A stretch of 64,000 nucleotides of DNA, from assembly GCA_964440915.1 (NCBI GenBank), contig CAYTTV010000017.1:1-64000 (forward strand), given 5' to 3'. The notes under the pieces are model-generated. The model was not told where the DNA came from. It ran no database searches and was given only the letters and a program-made list of their open reading frames with translations. How positions within the stretch are numbered: the stretch's first letter is position 1; every line of letters starts with the position of its first letter. A program made the translations under genes and the position numbers. Source of the DNA: CAMPJM01 sp964440915 (GTDB taxonomy: Bacteria > Bacteroidota > Bacteroidia > Cytophagales > Cyclobacteriaceae). Below, piece after piece: positions 45,073 through 53,934 of this stretch.

Positions 45073-45098
45073 AAAGGGCGCCTGTATGGGCGCCCTTT
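45073..45098 (-). terminator. Terminator of rpsA
   Basis: AAAGGGCGCC (45073-45082) and GGCGCCCTTT (45089-45098) form a perfect 10-bp GC-rich stem with a 6-nt loop, 36 nt after the rpsA stop and ending in TTTT on the minus strand. Confidence 0.7.
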
Positions 45099-45133
45099 CA
45101 ACTTTCATCAACAAGTGTTATTCGACACTTATA

Positions 45134-47107
45134 TTACTCATTTCCTTCTGCTTTTTCAGCCTCATCTGCTGCTGCATCCTTCTCTTCGGTTTCAACAGCT
45201 TTTTTGGCTTTAGCTTTAGGCTTTTCCTCCTTAGCTTCAGCTTCTTTGGCGTCTGCCTCTTTAGCTTCTGCTGCGTCAGCCTTAGCCTTTTTCTCCTTCT
45301 TAGCAGCTTCTTTCTCGTCCAAAGCAGTTTTCTGATCTTCGACCATTTGCTCCTTCAAAGCTGAAAGTGCTTCAATGTCTCCCAAGGTAGATTTGTCAGC
45401 GTCATTGCTGGATTTGCTTGGAGTCCTTTCTTTTTTAGCACCTGAAGCGGCTGGTTTGCTCTTAGGCTTCTCTTCTACTTTACTATATACAGCAGTGTGA
45501 GAAAGCACTATACGCTTGTCATCTTTAGAGAATTCCAACACTTTGAATTCCAAAGTATCGCCAATCTCACCAATTGAACCATCTTCTTTGGTCAGGTTTT
45601 TGTTTGTTGCAAAACCTTCAATTCCGTATGGAAGTTCAAGGATAGCACCTTTATCATTCTTGTTGATAATAGAGCACTTATGCACAGAACCTGGCTCAAA
45701 AACAGATTCAAAAGTATCCCAAGGATTCTCTTCTAATTGCTTGTGGCCTAACGCCAGCCTTCTGTTGTCTACATCAAGCTCAAGCACCTGCACTTCCAAT
45801 TCCTCTCCTACTTTTACAAACTCAGAAGGATGCTTGATCTTTTTGGTCCAAGAAAGGTCTGATACGTGAACCAAACCGTCGATACCTTCTTCCAGTTCGA
45901 TGAACAAGCCGAAGTTGGTAAGATTTCTTACAATCCCTGAATGCTTGGTGCCGATCGCATATTTTGTCAGTAAATCTTGCTTTGTCCAAGGATCTTCTGA
46001 AAGTTGCTTTATGCCCAAAGACATTTTCCTTTCGTCTCTGTCCAAAGTAAGCACTACAGCTTCTAGCTCATCACTTACTTTTATAAAGTCTTGTGGATTA
46101 CGCAAATGCTGCGACCAAGACATTTCCGAAACGTGGATCAGTCCTTCTACGCCAGGCATGATTTCCAGAAATGCACCATAATCGGCTACATTTACAATCC
46201 TGCCTTTTATTTTGGAACCTATCTGAATGTCTTCTGATAAAGAATCCCAAGGGTGAGGCGTCAACTGCTTCATGCCCAATGAAATTCTCTTCTTATCATC
46301 ATCAAAATCCAATACTACGATATTTACTTTTTCGTCGAGATTTAACACCTCTTCAGGGTGATTGATCCTACCCCATGAAATATCTGTAATATGAAGCAAT
46401 CCATCAACACCACCTAGGTCGATGAACACACCGAAGTTGGTCATATTTTTAATGACACCTTCGAGTACTTGGCCTTTCTCTAGGTTATTAAGTATCTCAA
46501 TTTTTTGTTTTTCAAGATCTTTCTCAATCAACACCTTATGCGATACCACTACGTTGTCGTTAGAGTAGTTGATCTTCACTACTTTAACTTCCATTTTCTT
46601 GCCTACAAACACATCGAAGTCACGAATTGGCTTAACATCTATTTGTGAACCTGGCAAGAAAGCTTCTACGCCATAGATGTCCACAATAAGACCTCCTTTC
46701 GTTCTTCTTTTTACCACCCCTTCTATGACAAGGTCTTCCTCATAAGCCCTAGTAATGTTCTCCCAAGCTTTTACAATTTTGGCTTTCCTACGAGAAAGCA
46801 CAAGTTGTCCGTTGGCGTTTTCCTGTTCTTCAATAAAGACTTGTACCTCATCGCCAATTTTAAGTTCTGGCAAGTCACGGAATTCCGAAGATGAAACAAG
46901 CCCATCAGATTTAAATCCAATGTTCAATATTACATCTCTGTCGGTGATACCAACAACAACCCCCGTAACCACTTCTTTTTCTTCAATTTGGGTTAAAGTG
47001 TCTTCATAAAGGCTTGCCATTTCAGCTTTTTCTTTTTCAGAATAGCCTTCGCCAAAACCTTTGGTTTCAATCTTGTCCCAATCAAATTCTTCTGGAGTAT
47101 TTCCCAT
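45134..47107 (-). CDS. rpsA: 30S ribosomal protein S1
   Basis: 657 residues with six S1/OB RNA-binding domains (about 40-105, 125-190, 210-280, 297-367, 383-453 and 470-540); the third to fifth contain the strong NFGVFIDLGGVDGLLHITD, DYGAFLEIMPGVEGLIHVSE and NFGLFIELEEGIDGLVHVSD segments. It helps mRNA load on the 30S subunit, which matters especially in a phylum that rarely uses Shine-Dalgarno pairing. The last about 110 residues are a low-complexity Lys/Ala/Glu tail absent from E. coli S1. The leader contains competing hairpins. Confidence 0.96.
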   Translation of the reverse strand: MGNTPEEFDWDKIETKGFGEGYSEKEKAEMASLYEDTLTQIEEKEVVTGVVVGITDRDVILNIGFKSDGLVSSSEFRDLPELKIGDEVQVFIEEQENANGQLVLSRRKAKIVKAWENITRAYEEDLVIEGVVKRRTKGGLIVDIYGVEAFLPGSQIDVKPIRDFDVFVGKKMEVKVVKINYSNDNVVVSHKVLIEKDLEKQKIEILNNLEKGQVLEGVIKNMTNFGVFIDLGGVDGLLHITDISWGRINHPEEVLNLDEKVNIVVLDFDDDKKRISLGMKQLTPHPWDSLSEDIQIGSKIKGRIVNVADYGAFLEIMPGVEGLIHVSEMSWSQHLRNPQDFIKVSDELEAVVLTLDRDERKMSLGIKQLSEDPWTKQDLLTKYAIGTKHSGIVRNLTNFGLFIELEEGIDGLVHVSDLSWTKKIKHPSEFVKVGEELEVQVLELDVDNRRLALGHKQLEENPWDTFESVFEPGSVHKCSIINKNDKGAILELPYGIEGFATNKNLTKEDGSIGEIGDTLEFKVLEFSKDDKRIVLSHTAVYSKVEEKPKSKPAASGAKKERTPSKSSNDADKSTLGDIEALSALKEQMVEDQKTALDEKEAAKKEKKAKADAAEAKEADAKEAEAKEEKPKAKAKKAVETEEKDAAADEAEKAEGNE

Positions 47108-47142
47108 GAAATAAAATATGCTCGTTTTAAACCTAATAAAAG

Positions 47143-47168
47143 GCTCATCCTTTGAGCATTAAGGATGA
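47143..47168 (-). promoter_or_regulatory. Alternative hairpins in rpsA leader
   Basis: TCATCCTT (47145-47152) pairs with AAGGATGA (47161-47168), while GCTCA (47143-47147) can pair with TGAGC (47153-47157). The two stems share bases and exclude each other, 35 to 60 nt upstream of the rpsA start. This is the layout of a leader switch, possibly feedback by S1, but it is untested. Confidence 0.35.
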
Positions 47169-47217
47169 AAATCATGAAACATTTCCCTAACAAAGGGCCA
47201 TTCAACCGAATGGATCG

Positions 47218-47225
47218 CAAAGTTA
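47218..47225 (-). promoter_or_regulatory. Perfect -7 element upstream of rpsA
   Basis: Minus-strand TAACTTTG matches TAnnTTTG. The -33 region is weak (GATG at a 19-nt spacing). Transcription would begin near 47212, giving a leader of about 105 nt that includes the competing hairpins. Confidence 0.4.
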
Positions 47226-47586
47226 TTAAATAATATGATATCTGCATCATAAACTTCCTTTTTTGCTGAGAGTTTACCCATATACATAGATTCCTATTAA
47301 TAAAATCTAATGGCTTGGGATATGCTTATACACAAACCACTTCGTCATTATTTATTCGACCATCAAAAGCCATGACTCTAAAAAAATTTCAATGTTAAAA
47401 AAATGATTTTTGATTTGAAGCATACATTTTTAAAATAGGCAAGTGAGTATATTTTGACCACGGTGCTTAAAAGGCAAGAGAATATATAATATATTAGGCG
47501 GTTGCTTTTGCCAGAAGCGACAAAACACGCCCCGCGTGAGGTTTAATAAGATTTTTTTAAAAAAATGCCAATTCGATAATCGAACT

Positions 47587-49800
47587 ATGGAAAGCCAACC
47601 GTTGAAGATATTAGTTGTTGAGGACAATCCTACTGACTTTTTCCTTTTAAAGGAATTCATCCAGCTTTTGGATATTCCGCTCAACTATATAGACAATCGC
47701 ATTTCCAGTTCAGAAGCTTTGGTCGCCTTGGAAAGTAAGGTATACGATCTTATTTTTCTTGACTTAACCTTACCTGACAGTGAAGGACTAAACTCCTTTA
47801 CCCGAATTAATACCGTAGCTTCGCATATACCCATCGTTGTACTTACGAGTGTAATGAACGAGGAACTTGCCTTGGAAGTGGTGAAACGTGGGGCACAGGA
47901 CTATCTTATCAAAGGCAACTTTGATGCTCCCTTGCTAAAAAAGTCCATTAAGTACAGTATTGAAAGAAAGCGGAACCTCGACACCCTACGACAATCTGAG
48001 ACGCGTTACAAATACCTGTTTGAGCACAATCCCGTTCCAATGTGGGCTTTTGAAATAGAAACGCTGCGTTTTCTATTTGTCAATAGGGCTGCTATAGACC
48101 ACTATGGTTATTCTAATGAGGAGTTTCTCAATATGACCATTTTGGATATCCGCCCAGAATCAGAGAGGGGGCGTTTCCACCAAAGCTTTAACGCCAGCAC
48201 TGAAGGGATAAAACAGAAAAAAGAATGGAAACATCTCAAGAAGAACGGTGAGGTCATAATCGCAGACATCGTAGCCCATAATATCGTGGTAGGCAATAAA
48301 AACGCTCGGCTAGTTTTAGCCTACGATGTTACTGAGCGCAACCGTGCCCAGCAGGAAGTTCTATTTCAAGCCAATATTTTGAAAAACATCCGCGACATCG
48401 TGGTGGTAACTGACCTTGAGGGCATGATCAGCTACTGGAACATTGGCGCATCAAAAATCCTCGGTTATTCTCCAGAAGAAGCCATTGGACAACATATCGG
48501 GTTTATGAATAAGTTAGAGGGCGAGCATACCTACAAGAAAATCATCGCTCATATCGAACAAGAAAATATCTATAACACCGAGGCTAAAGTATTCACCAAA
48601 AACAACCAATCGATCTGGCTCAATTTAAAGACATCTTATATGTTGAATTTGGCAAACGAAAAGGAAAGCCTCCTGTGGATTGCCAACGATGTGACCGAAG
48701 AGCTGCAAAATAAGGAAAAGCTTCTGATTCAGAAAAGCGCATTAGAAGCTGTTGGCGTAGGGCTTGCCATTACCAATCCTCTGGAGGAGGGCAATCCAAT
48801 AGTGGTGGTAAATCCCAAGTTTGAATCGATGACTGGCTATAGCGCAGAGGAAGTCATTGGAAAAAATTGCAGAATACTGCAAGGCCCAGACACCAATAAA
48901 GCTATGGCCAGAAGGATAGAAGAATGCATTCAAAACCAAATCCCATTTGAAGGAGAACTGCTTAATTATAGAAAGAACGGGGAAGCCTTCTGGAACAAAC
49001 TGCTGATAAACCCCATATTCGATGAAAAAGGAAAACTTATCAACTATGTATGCTTCCAACAGGATGTGACCGAAGCTAAAAATGACAAGGAAGACCTGCT
49101 GTATAAAAATAGAGAACTGAATACCTTCATATACAAGTCTTCGCATGACCTCAGAAGCCCAATCGCCACGCTGCTCGGCCTGATTAAATTTGCCCAAAAT
49201 GAAACTTGCGACGAACAACTCCTGACTTATCTGAAAATGATGGAGGAGTCTTCTGAGCAACTTGACCAAATATTAAAAACCCTCATGGACATGATCTCTT
49301 TCAAACAGGTAGAGGCAGCTTACGAAGAAGTGAATTTCAATCAACTTGTAAATCTAGTGCTCCAAGATCTACAAGGCAGGTTGAGCATACAGGACCTGGA
49401 ACTCAAGCTAAACATGGATAGCGAGGCAACATTATGGTCGGATCATAAAATGTTAAGGCATATTCTTTTGCAAATAATCGAAAATGCCATAAAATTCAGA
49501 GACGGGCAAAAAAGCAAATTCGTACTTGAAGTATCGCTCACCGGATCTCCGCAAAAACACACCATCAGCATAAAAGACAACGGTTTAGGCATCTCCAAAA
49601 AATACTTGGATAGGATATTCGATATGTTTTTTAGGGCCAACGAGACCTATCCTGGCAGTGGCCTTGGCCTCTACATAGCCAAGAACCTGATAGAGAAGCT
49701 TTCTGGCCGCCTCTATATCCAAACCGAGCAAGGCAAAGGAACACTTGTAACCATTGAGCTTCCTGTAAATACCCCCACACAGATGCCAAATAAAACTTAA
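47587..49800 (+). CDS. Receiver-PAS-PAS-LOV hybrid histidine kinase
   Basis: 737 residues from the Met at 47587; an upstream in-frame Met adds 17 residues that do not fit a receiver. Domains: receiver 5-125 (acidic pair E12/D13, phospho-Asp D59, T87, K109), PAS 138-255, PAS 260-380, LOV 385-505, HisKA with His520 (SSHDLRSPIATL), HATPase about 615-730 with N-box, G1 (IKDNGLGI) and G2 (GSGLGLYI) intact. The LOV signature GKNCRILQGPDT includes the flavin-adduct Cys428; NYRKNGEAFWNKL and CFQQDVT supply the expected Asn, Asn and Gln. It is thus a soluble, probable blue-light-responsive kinase with an N-terminal receiver input. Nothing in the neighbours shows its target. Confidence 0.93.
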   Translation: MESQPLKILVVEDNPTDFFLLKEFIQLLDIPLNYIDNRISSSEALVALESKVYDLIFLDLTLPDSEGLNSFTRINTVASHIPIVVLTSVMNEELALEVVKRGAQDYLIKGNFDAPLLKKSIKYSIERKRNLDTLRQSETRYKYLFEHNPVPMWAFEIETLRFLFVNRAAIDHYGYSNEEFLNMTILDIRPESERGRFHQSFNASTEGIKQKKEWKHLKKNGEVIIADIVAHNIVVGNKNARLVLAYDVTERNRAQQEVLFQANILKNIRDIVVVTDLEGMISYWNIGASKILGYSPEEAIGQHIGFMNKLEGEHTYKKIIAHIEQENIYNTEAKVFTKNNQSIWLNLKTSYMLNLANEKESLLWIANDVTEELQNKEKLLIQKSALEAVGVGLAITNPLEEGNPIVVVNPKFESMTGYSAEEVIGKNCRILQGPDTNKAMARRIEECIQNQIPFEGELLNYRKNGEAFWNKLLINPIFDEKGKLINYVCFQQDVTEAKNDKEDLLYKNRELNTFIYKSSHDLRSPIATLLGLIKFAQNETCDEQLLTYLKMMEESSEQLDQILKTLMDMISFKQVEAAYEEVNFNQLVNLVLQDLQGRLSIQDLELKLNMDSEATLWSDHKMLRHILLQIIENAIKFRDGQKSKFVLEVSLTGSPQKHTISIKDNGLGISKKYLDRIFDMFFRANETYPGSGLGLYIAKNLIEKLSGRLYIQTEQGKGTLVTIELPVNTPTQMPNKT

Positions 49801-49812
49801 TAGACGCTAGGG

Positions 49813-50853
49813 CTATAACGATGCCAATGACTTGTTTCTCTTGGTTGGCCCGTAGAGCCTTCTATAATTTACTTTTTTCTCTATAGCCTGTATCACCTTT
49901 TCTGTAAAGTCTACCTTATAAAGCTCTCCGCCAACATTCAATCCGCCAGGACTAAATACATTGATCTCCATGAGCTTGTTCCCAACGATATCGATCCCGA
50001 CCAGAAACATGCCATCTCTTATTAACTTTGGGCGGATTATGTCTACCAACTCCAACATGGTGTCGTCAACCTTTGCTGGTTTTACCTTCCCTCCTACATG
50101 CACATTGCTCCTGATGTCTCCGCTTTCATTTACCCTCCTGAATGCTGCATATTTTCCGTCGCACACTAAAGCTTCTCCATTCATGACAAAAAGCCTTACG
50201 TCTCCGTCTACTGCCTGAGGCAGGTATTCCTGCGCTATCACATATCCATCTCTGCAGATTGCCTCCACCATCTGGTTGATATTGGAAAGGTCGTGTTCTT
50301 TTGCAATAAAGACATTCTTGCCACCCGAGCCTTGTAAAGGTTTAAGGATGATTTTCTGTCCTTGTTCTTCATAAAAAGCTATGATTTCCTTGATATCTCT
50401 GGTGATGAGCGTATTGGGCCTCACAGCCTCTGGAAAGTGCTGAAAGTACATTTTATTGATCGCTTCGGAAAGTCCGTTCGGATCATTAAGCACGAGTGTA
50501 CCGCTCTTTACGGCAATCTGCCCGAATATGATTCCGGCATTTTGTGCCCAAGGCCTGTCCATTATATCATCCGAGGGATCGTTCCGAAGGAAGAGCACAT
50601 CCAGTTCTTGCGCTGTGACATGCACAGGGTCACTCGCTACAAGCTCATTCAAAAACACAGCAGCAGATTTATATTTCTTCTCTTTTGCTTTTCGGGCTCT
50701 CCCTCCCATATGACCATCGGGATAATAAGCCAAATCTCCAATGCCCATAATGTACACATCGTGTCCCATTTTATGGGCTGTGAAAGCTAAGTGAGTGGTA
50801 GAGTAGCCTGCATTTTCTGTGGCTATGTCATTGACAACAAAGGCTATTTTCAT
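49813..50853 (-). CDS. ATP-grasp ligase, glutathione-synthetase-like
   Basis: 346 residues. It has a GshB-type pre-ATP-grasp N-domain, then an ATP-grasp fold: the glycine-rich KPLQGSGGKNVF loop (about 172-183), AQEYLPQAVDGDVRLFV, and the metal-binding MEINVFSPGG (about 297-306). It forms an amide bond between a carboxylate and an amine using ATP. A true glutathione synthetase is doubtful, because no gshA is near and the partners are unusual. It is the third gene of a tight operon after the DUF1704 gene (19-nt gap), which suggests a peptide-like or amino-acid-tagged product. Convergent with the LOV kinase. Confidence 0.85.
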   Translation of the reverse strand: MKIAFVVNDIATENAGYSTTHLAFTAHKMGHDVYIMGIGDLAYYPDGHMGGRARKAKEKKYKSAAVFLNELVASDPVHVTAQELDVLFLRNDPSDDIMDRPWAQNAGIIFGQIAVKSGTLVLNDPNGLSEAINKMYFQHFPEAVRPNTLITRDIKEIIAFYEEQGQKIILKPLQGSGGKNVFIAKEHDLSNINQMVEAICRDGYVIAQEYLPQAVDGDVRLFVMNGEALVCDGKYAAFRRVNESGDIRSNVHVGGKVKPAKVDDTMLELVDIIRPKLIRDGMFLVGIDIVGNKLMEINVFSPGGLNVGGELYKVDFTEKVIQAIEKKVNYRRLYGPTKRNKSLASL

Positions 50854-50872
50854 AAATGTTATATTGAAGAGA

Positions 50873-52723
50873 TTATTCTATTAGATTAAACACAGTAACT
50901 CCTTTCTTGAGCATTTTGATTTTGACCTGGGCGCTTTCATTTTCTAAATACCTGGGCCTAAGCGGAATAGGCTTTAATATATTTCTATATTGCAGCTCTT
51001 GCATGATCGAAAGGTATTCTTCCGTTATTTTCCCAATATATAAAGGCTCCAACGGTTTCCCTGCTTTTAGGTACTCCAACAGCTTTACCAGTCCTCTAAG
51101 GTATACGGCATCCTTTGTCAAGCCCCCACCCCTGAAAACCCGCATAGCAATATTAAAGGCAGTGTAGGGAGTAAATGCATGCTGTTCTACCAATAGCTTG
51201 AATGTATTGATAAAGCTCTCTCCTCTTATCATGGACTTTACGGCCACCACCCTTGCTGCAAGCTTTCTAAGCCTGTCTGCATTCAATCCTCCAACCAAGT
51301 ATTCGCTAAGCACTGCCAAACCCTCTTGCAGCTCCTCATATCCTGAAACCCCAGAATACAGCAGTTTCAATGGTTGTGCTTTGCCGTTATAATAGGTCAG
51401 AATATGCGTGCCCACCTCATGTTGGATAAGGGCCTCCACTCTACCTTCTGCAATGGTGACGTGTTTCCCGATGTACAGCTTCCCTTTCGATACCATAAGC
51501 CCCACCATGCTGTCATTAATTTCAACACGCGCTTCTACCTCTGACCATTGATTTTTCAAATAGGCGATCTCTTCCTTTGCGGCCTGTGCAAATTCCTTTG
51601 CCGAAACCCATTTTTCATCCTTATGCTCAGCAGGTTTTATTGTGGATAAGATGCCTTCCGCTACTTTTAGTAGTGACTGTTCGACTTCACCAAAAAGCAA
51701 CATACTGTTATACAAAAAATCCTTAGACTCTCTATCGCCCAACATCGTAAGCATTTTGGCTATCTCAAAGCGCTTTTCCCGAAAAAGGAAGTTCATTGTC
51801 GGGTCCTCAACCTTTTCAATCGGAATGTTATATAGCTGTCTTTTCAGCTTGTCAGGATCCACAGGAAGCAATCTATACGTGAAATGAGGTGCATCTTTAT
51901 AATTGCTTTCTCTGAACTTGTGCCATTCGTCATCGCTGTTCAGTGGCGTGACCAATTTTAAAAAATCTATTTGATCGCTTATTACAATGAGCTTTTTGTC
52001 TACCTCCCCAACAGCATCGTTTAAGTAAGTCCTCCCAAAAACATGGTAGTTACCGACCTTGTGAGAAGTCTGTATCTTCACGAAATGATAGAAAGTCTTC
52101 TTGAGCACATTGGAAATATTGCTCAAAAAACTTCTTACCAGGAGTGGGTAGTTGTCATCGGTATCAGGATTGTAATAAAATTTATTAATCGACAACCCCA
52201 AATAAAGACACTCCATTTTTTTCCATTCCTCTTCGCTAAGCAAAAGCTGCAGACCTCTTTTGCTTCTTTTTTTTGAAGTGTGAAGGTTGACTTTTGGGGT
52301 TCTGGCATACAAGGGCATTGTTTTTAGACCATTTTCTAATCCCTCTACAGTTGCAGGAAGCTTATCCGTAGGGCCGTATATATCGAATTGAGGCTCTCCC
52401 CTTTCTTCTATATCCTCTTCAGACCAAATCTCTAGGAGCATAAAAGCTCCAAATTTTTTGGACAGCGTATCCGTCAATTGAGCGACAACACCGTACACCT
52501 CTTGGTTGTTTTCGGGAACAATCAAGTATGCGGCCTCATTTGTCGCAATCCGCTCCACAACTTCATCGGGGCCGCCCTTCGGATAACGATATACCACTAA
52601 AAAAGGGAGGGGTCTTTCTATGCGTAGTCTACCACCGTCTTCCCAGATATGCCAAAGTAGCTTACTTTTCGATAGCTTATCCCTTATTGCTGCTGTCAAG
52701 TCATTTGAAACAGTTTCAGGCAT
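50873..52723 (-). CDS. DUF1704 'QEGLA' metallopeptidase-like protein
   Basis: 616 residues. The C-terminal domain (about 330-610) is DUF1704, known by the name 'flavohemoglobin expression-modulating QEGLA motif protein'. It holds a zinc-type HEVGTH (435-440) and the downstream ELQEGLA (464-470), whose Glu would be the third ligand. Eukaryotic DUF1704 relatives (MATCAP) are tyrosine carboxypeptidases acting on tubulin, so carboxypeptidase activity is plausible here. The N-terminal about 300 residues form a separate region of unknown fold. The ATG overlaps the upstream amidohydrolase stop by 8 nt, and the ATP-grasp gene follows. Confidence 0.88.
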   Translation of the reverse strand: MPETVSNDLTAAIRDKLSKSKLLWHIWEDGGRLRIERPLPFLVVYRYPKGGPDEVVERIATNEAAYLIVPENNQEVYGVVAQLTDTLSKKFGAFMLLEIWSEEDIEERGEPQFDIYGPTDKLPATVEGLENGLKTMPLYARTPKVNLHTSKKRSKRGLQLLLSEEEWKKMECLYLGLSINKFYYNPDTDDNYPLLVRSFLSNISNVLKKTFYHFVKIQTSHKVGNYHVFGRTYLNDAVGEVDKKLIVISDQIDFLKLVTPLNSDDEWHKFRESNYKDAPHFTYRLLPVDPDKLKRQLYNIPIEKVEDPTMNFLFREKRFEIAKMLTMLGDRESKDFLYNSMLLFGEVEQSLLKVAEGILSTIKPAEHKDEKWVSAKEFAQAAKEEIAYLKNQWSEVEARVEINDSMVGLMVSKGKLYIGKHVTIAEGRVEALIQHEVGTHILTYYNGKAQPLKLLYSGVSGYEELQEGLAVLSEYLVGGLNADRLRKLAARVVAVKSMIRGESFINTFKLLVEQHAFTPYTAFNIAMRVFRGGGLTKDAVYLRGLVKLLEYLKAGKPLEPLYIGKITEEYLSIMQELQYRNILKPIPLRPRYLENESAQVKIKMLKKGVTVFNLIE

Positions 52724-53510
52724 GCTCCAATATTTTTTTGCTGTTTTTAATTAAACCTGGTATGCTACTAAACAGCATGCTTTTTAACGCTTGGTGCACG
52801 TTACCATCCAGTTGGCCAGTCCATTCATCCATAAATATCTTTTTAAACTCAATCGAAATGGAACAACTGCTTCCTGAGAATCTATTATGCACCCATTGGG
52901 AAAAATGTCCGCCTTTAAATCTTATGTTTTCTCTCACATCCAGGGTCTTTCCAAGTACCATGTGCTGCCGCAGATCGTGCATAAGTCCATTCACGACAGG
53001 CGCCCATCTTTCGCGATGCATATTGCTGGTACCGATATTGATATCTGGGTTCTGGTCAGGAGCTGCTATTGGGCTTTCAGGACCGCTCCTCTTATGATTA
53101 TAGCTATGGATATCTAACACAATGATAAAGCCATACCTGTCATGGATGTTCTGCAACATTTTGCCTATCGAGGCATAGAAATAATCGTAAAAATGAAGGC
53201 TCTGCGCCACGATTGTCGATGGCAGTTCTTTTTTCCATATATCTAGCCCCCAGGCGTCATCAGGACTTTCGTATATGGCCCTTTCTCTAGATCGGTTCAA
53301 ATCAACCTCAAAGCGCGATTTGTGCACGATGACCTTGTTGTCGACTAGGCTGGCCCAATCCCCTGTATAAGGATCTTCTTCCCTGAGCCTATCGGCTTCA
53401 CCAAGATTTATATATGGTTTTAGATCGTCTCGTATATCGTGGCCATCATGGAGTGCCACGCCCACAATGGGGCTATTTCCAGCAATAAGTTCAAAAAATG
53501 GGCTTAGCAT
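52716..53510 (-). CDS. N-formylglutamate amidohydrolase-family protein
   Basis: 264 residues. FGase-family features: ALHDGHDIRDDL (about 19-30, His/Asp cluster), a central FEVDLNRSRERAIY (about 88-101), and VLDIHSYNHKRSG. The textbook reaction is removal of formate from N-formyl-L-glutamate, but family members also hydrolyse other acylated or peptide-like substrates. No other histidine-degradation gene is nearby, so a role linked to the two downstream operon genes is favoured. It is the first gene of the operon; a 20-bp palindrome lies about 48 bp upstream. Confidence 0.9.
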   Translation of the reverse strand: MLSPFFELIAGNSPIVGVALHDGHDIRDDLKPYINLGEADRLREEDPYTGDWASLVDNKVIVHKSRFEVDLNRSRERAIYESPDDAWGLDIWKKELPSTIVAQSLHFYDYFYASIGKMLQNIHDRYGFIIVLDIHSYNHKRSGPESPIAAPDQNPDINIGTSNMHRERWAPVVNGLMHDLRQHMVLGKTLDVRENIRFKGGHFSQWVHNRFSGSSCSISIEFKKIFMDEWTGQLDGNVHQALKSMLFSSIPGLIKNSKKILEHA

Positions 53511-53557
53511 ATCGCATTTGTAAGGTTACGACTACATAACCCCAATGGAAATAAATT

Positions 53558-53577
53558 GTTAACAACGCCTTGTTAAC
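53558..53577. promoter_or_regulatory. Hyphenated palindrome, candidate operator
   Basis: GTTAACAA (53558-53565) and TTGTTAAC (53570-53577) are exact reverse complements separated by CGCC. The site lies 48 bp upstream of the first gene of the amidohydrolase/DUF1704/ATP-grasp operon, where a dimeric repressor or activator would bind. No regulator gene is adjacent. Confidence 0.45.
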
Positions 53578-53898
53578 CATTCATTATGGCATTATCCCAT
53601 ACAATGAGAAAGCTTGAATTAAATACTTTCCAGCTTTTTTTAAGTCACCTTTTACATTGCCAGAAATTTCGCTCCCCAATTTAAGCCACCTTACAGATGT
53701 TATAAAGTGTCTTATTTTCCAATTTGTATTCTTATAAAGACATTCGGAAAAGCAACGTAAAAACGGCAAAACTCCTCATTATTAAATAATTCTTTCGTTT
53801 TTATCGAACACAAACGCTTCTTAAAGTACAATCTAGAACTGATAATATTATAATGACTTTAGAGACAACTTTGAAAATGAAAACCAATAAATTAAGAA

Positions 53899-53906
53899 TA
53901 GCTTTG
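53899..53906 (+). promoter_or_regulatory. Perfect -7 element for 116-aa gene
   Basis: TAGCTTTG matches TAnnTTTG exactly. The nearest TTTG (53870-53873) is 25 nt away, longer than ideal. The start site would be near 53911, giving a leader of about 24 nt. Confidence 0.35.
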
Positions 53907-53934
53907 TCGATAGAATATTTATAAAATTGAATTT

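Larger units (their letters stand above)
47108..47586. other. Divergent region: rpsA leader and LOV-kinase upstream
   Basis: 479 bp. The left part is the presumed rpsA leader and promoter, described separately. The right half is AT-rich with no element I can assign to the LOV-kinase gene; the stretch 47500-47540 is locally GC-richer without a clear hairpin. Confidence 0.4.
53511..53934. other. 424-bp divergent intergenic region
   Basis: This AT-rich gap separates the amidohydrolase operon (minus) and the unknown 116-aa gene (plus). It holds the palindrome at 53558-53577 and a -7 element at 53899. A 61-codon minus-strand frame in it was rejected. Confidence 0.4.

Noticed and set aside
48742..49269. 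175-codon minus-strand frame opposite the LOV kinase
   Set aside because: Antisense shadow of conserved LOV and HisKA coding sequence.
53584..53769. 61-codon minus-strand frame upstream of the amidohydrolase
   Set aside because: No signal, no family likeness, and AT-rich intergenic composition.
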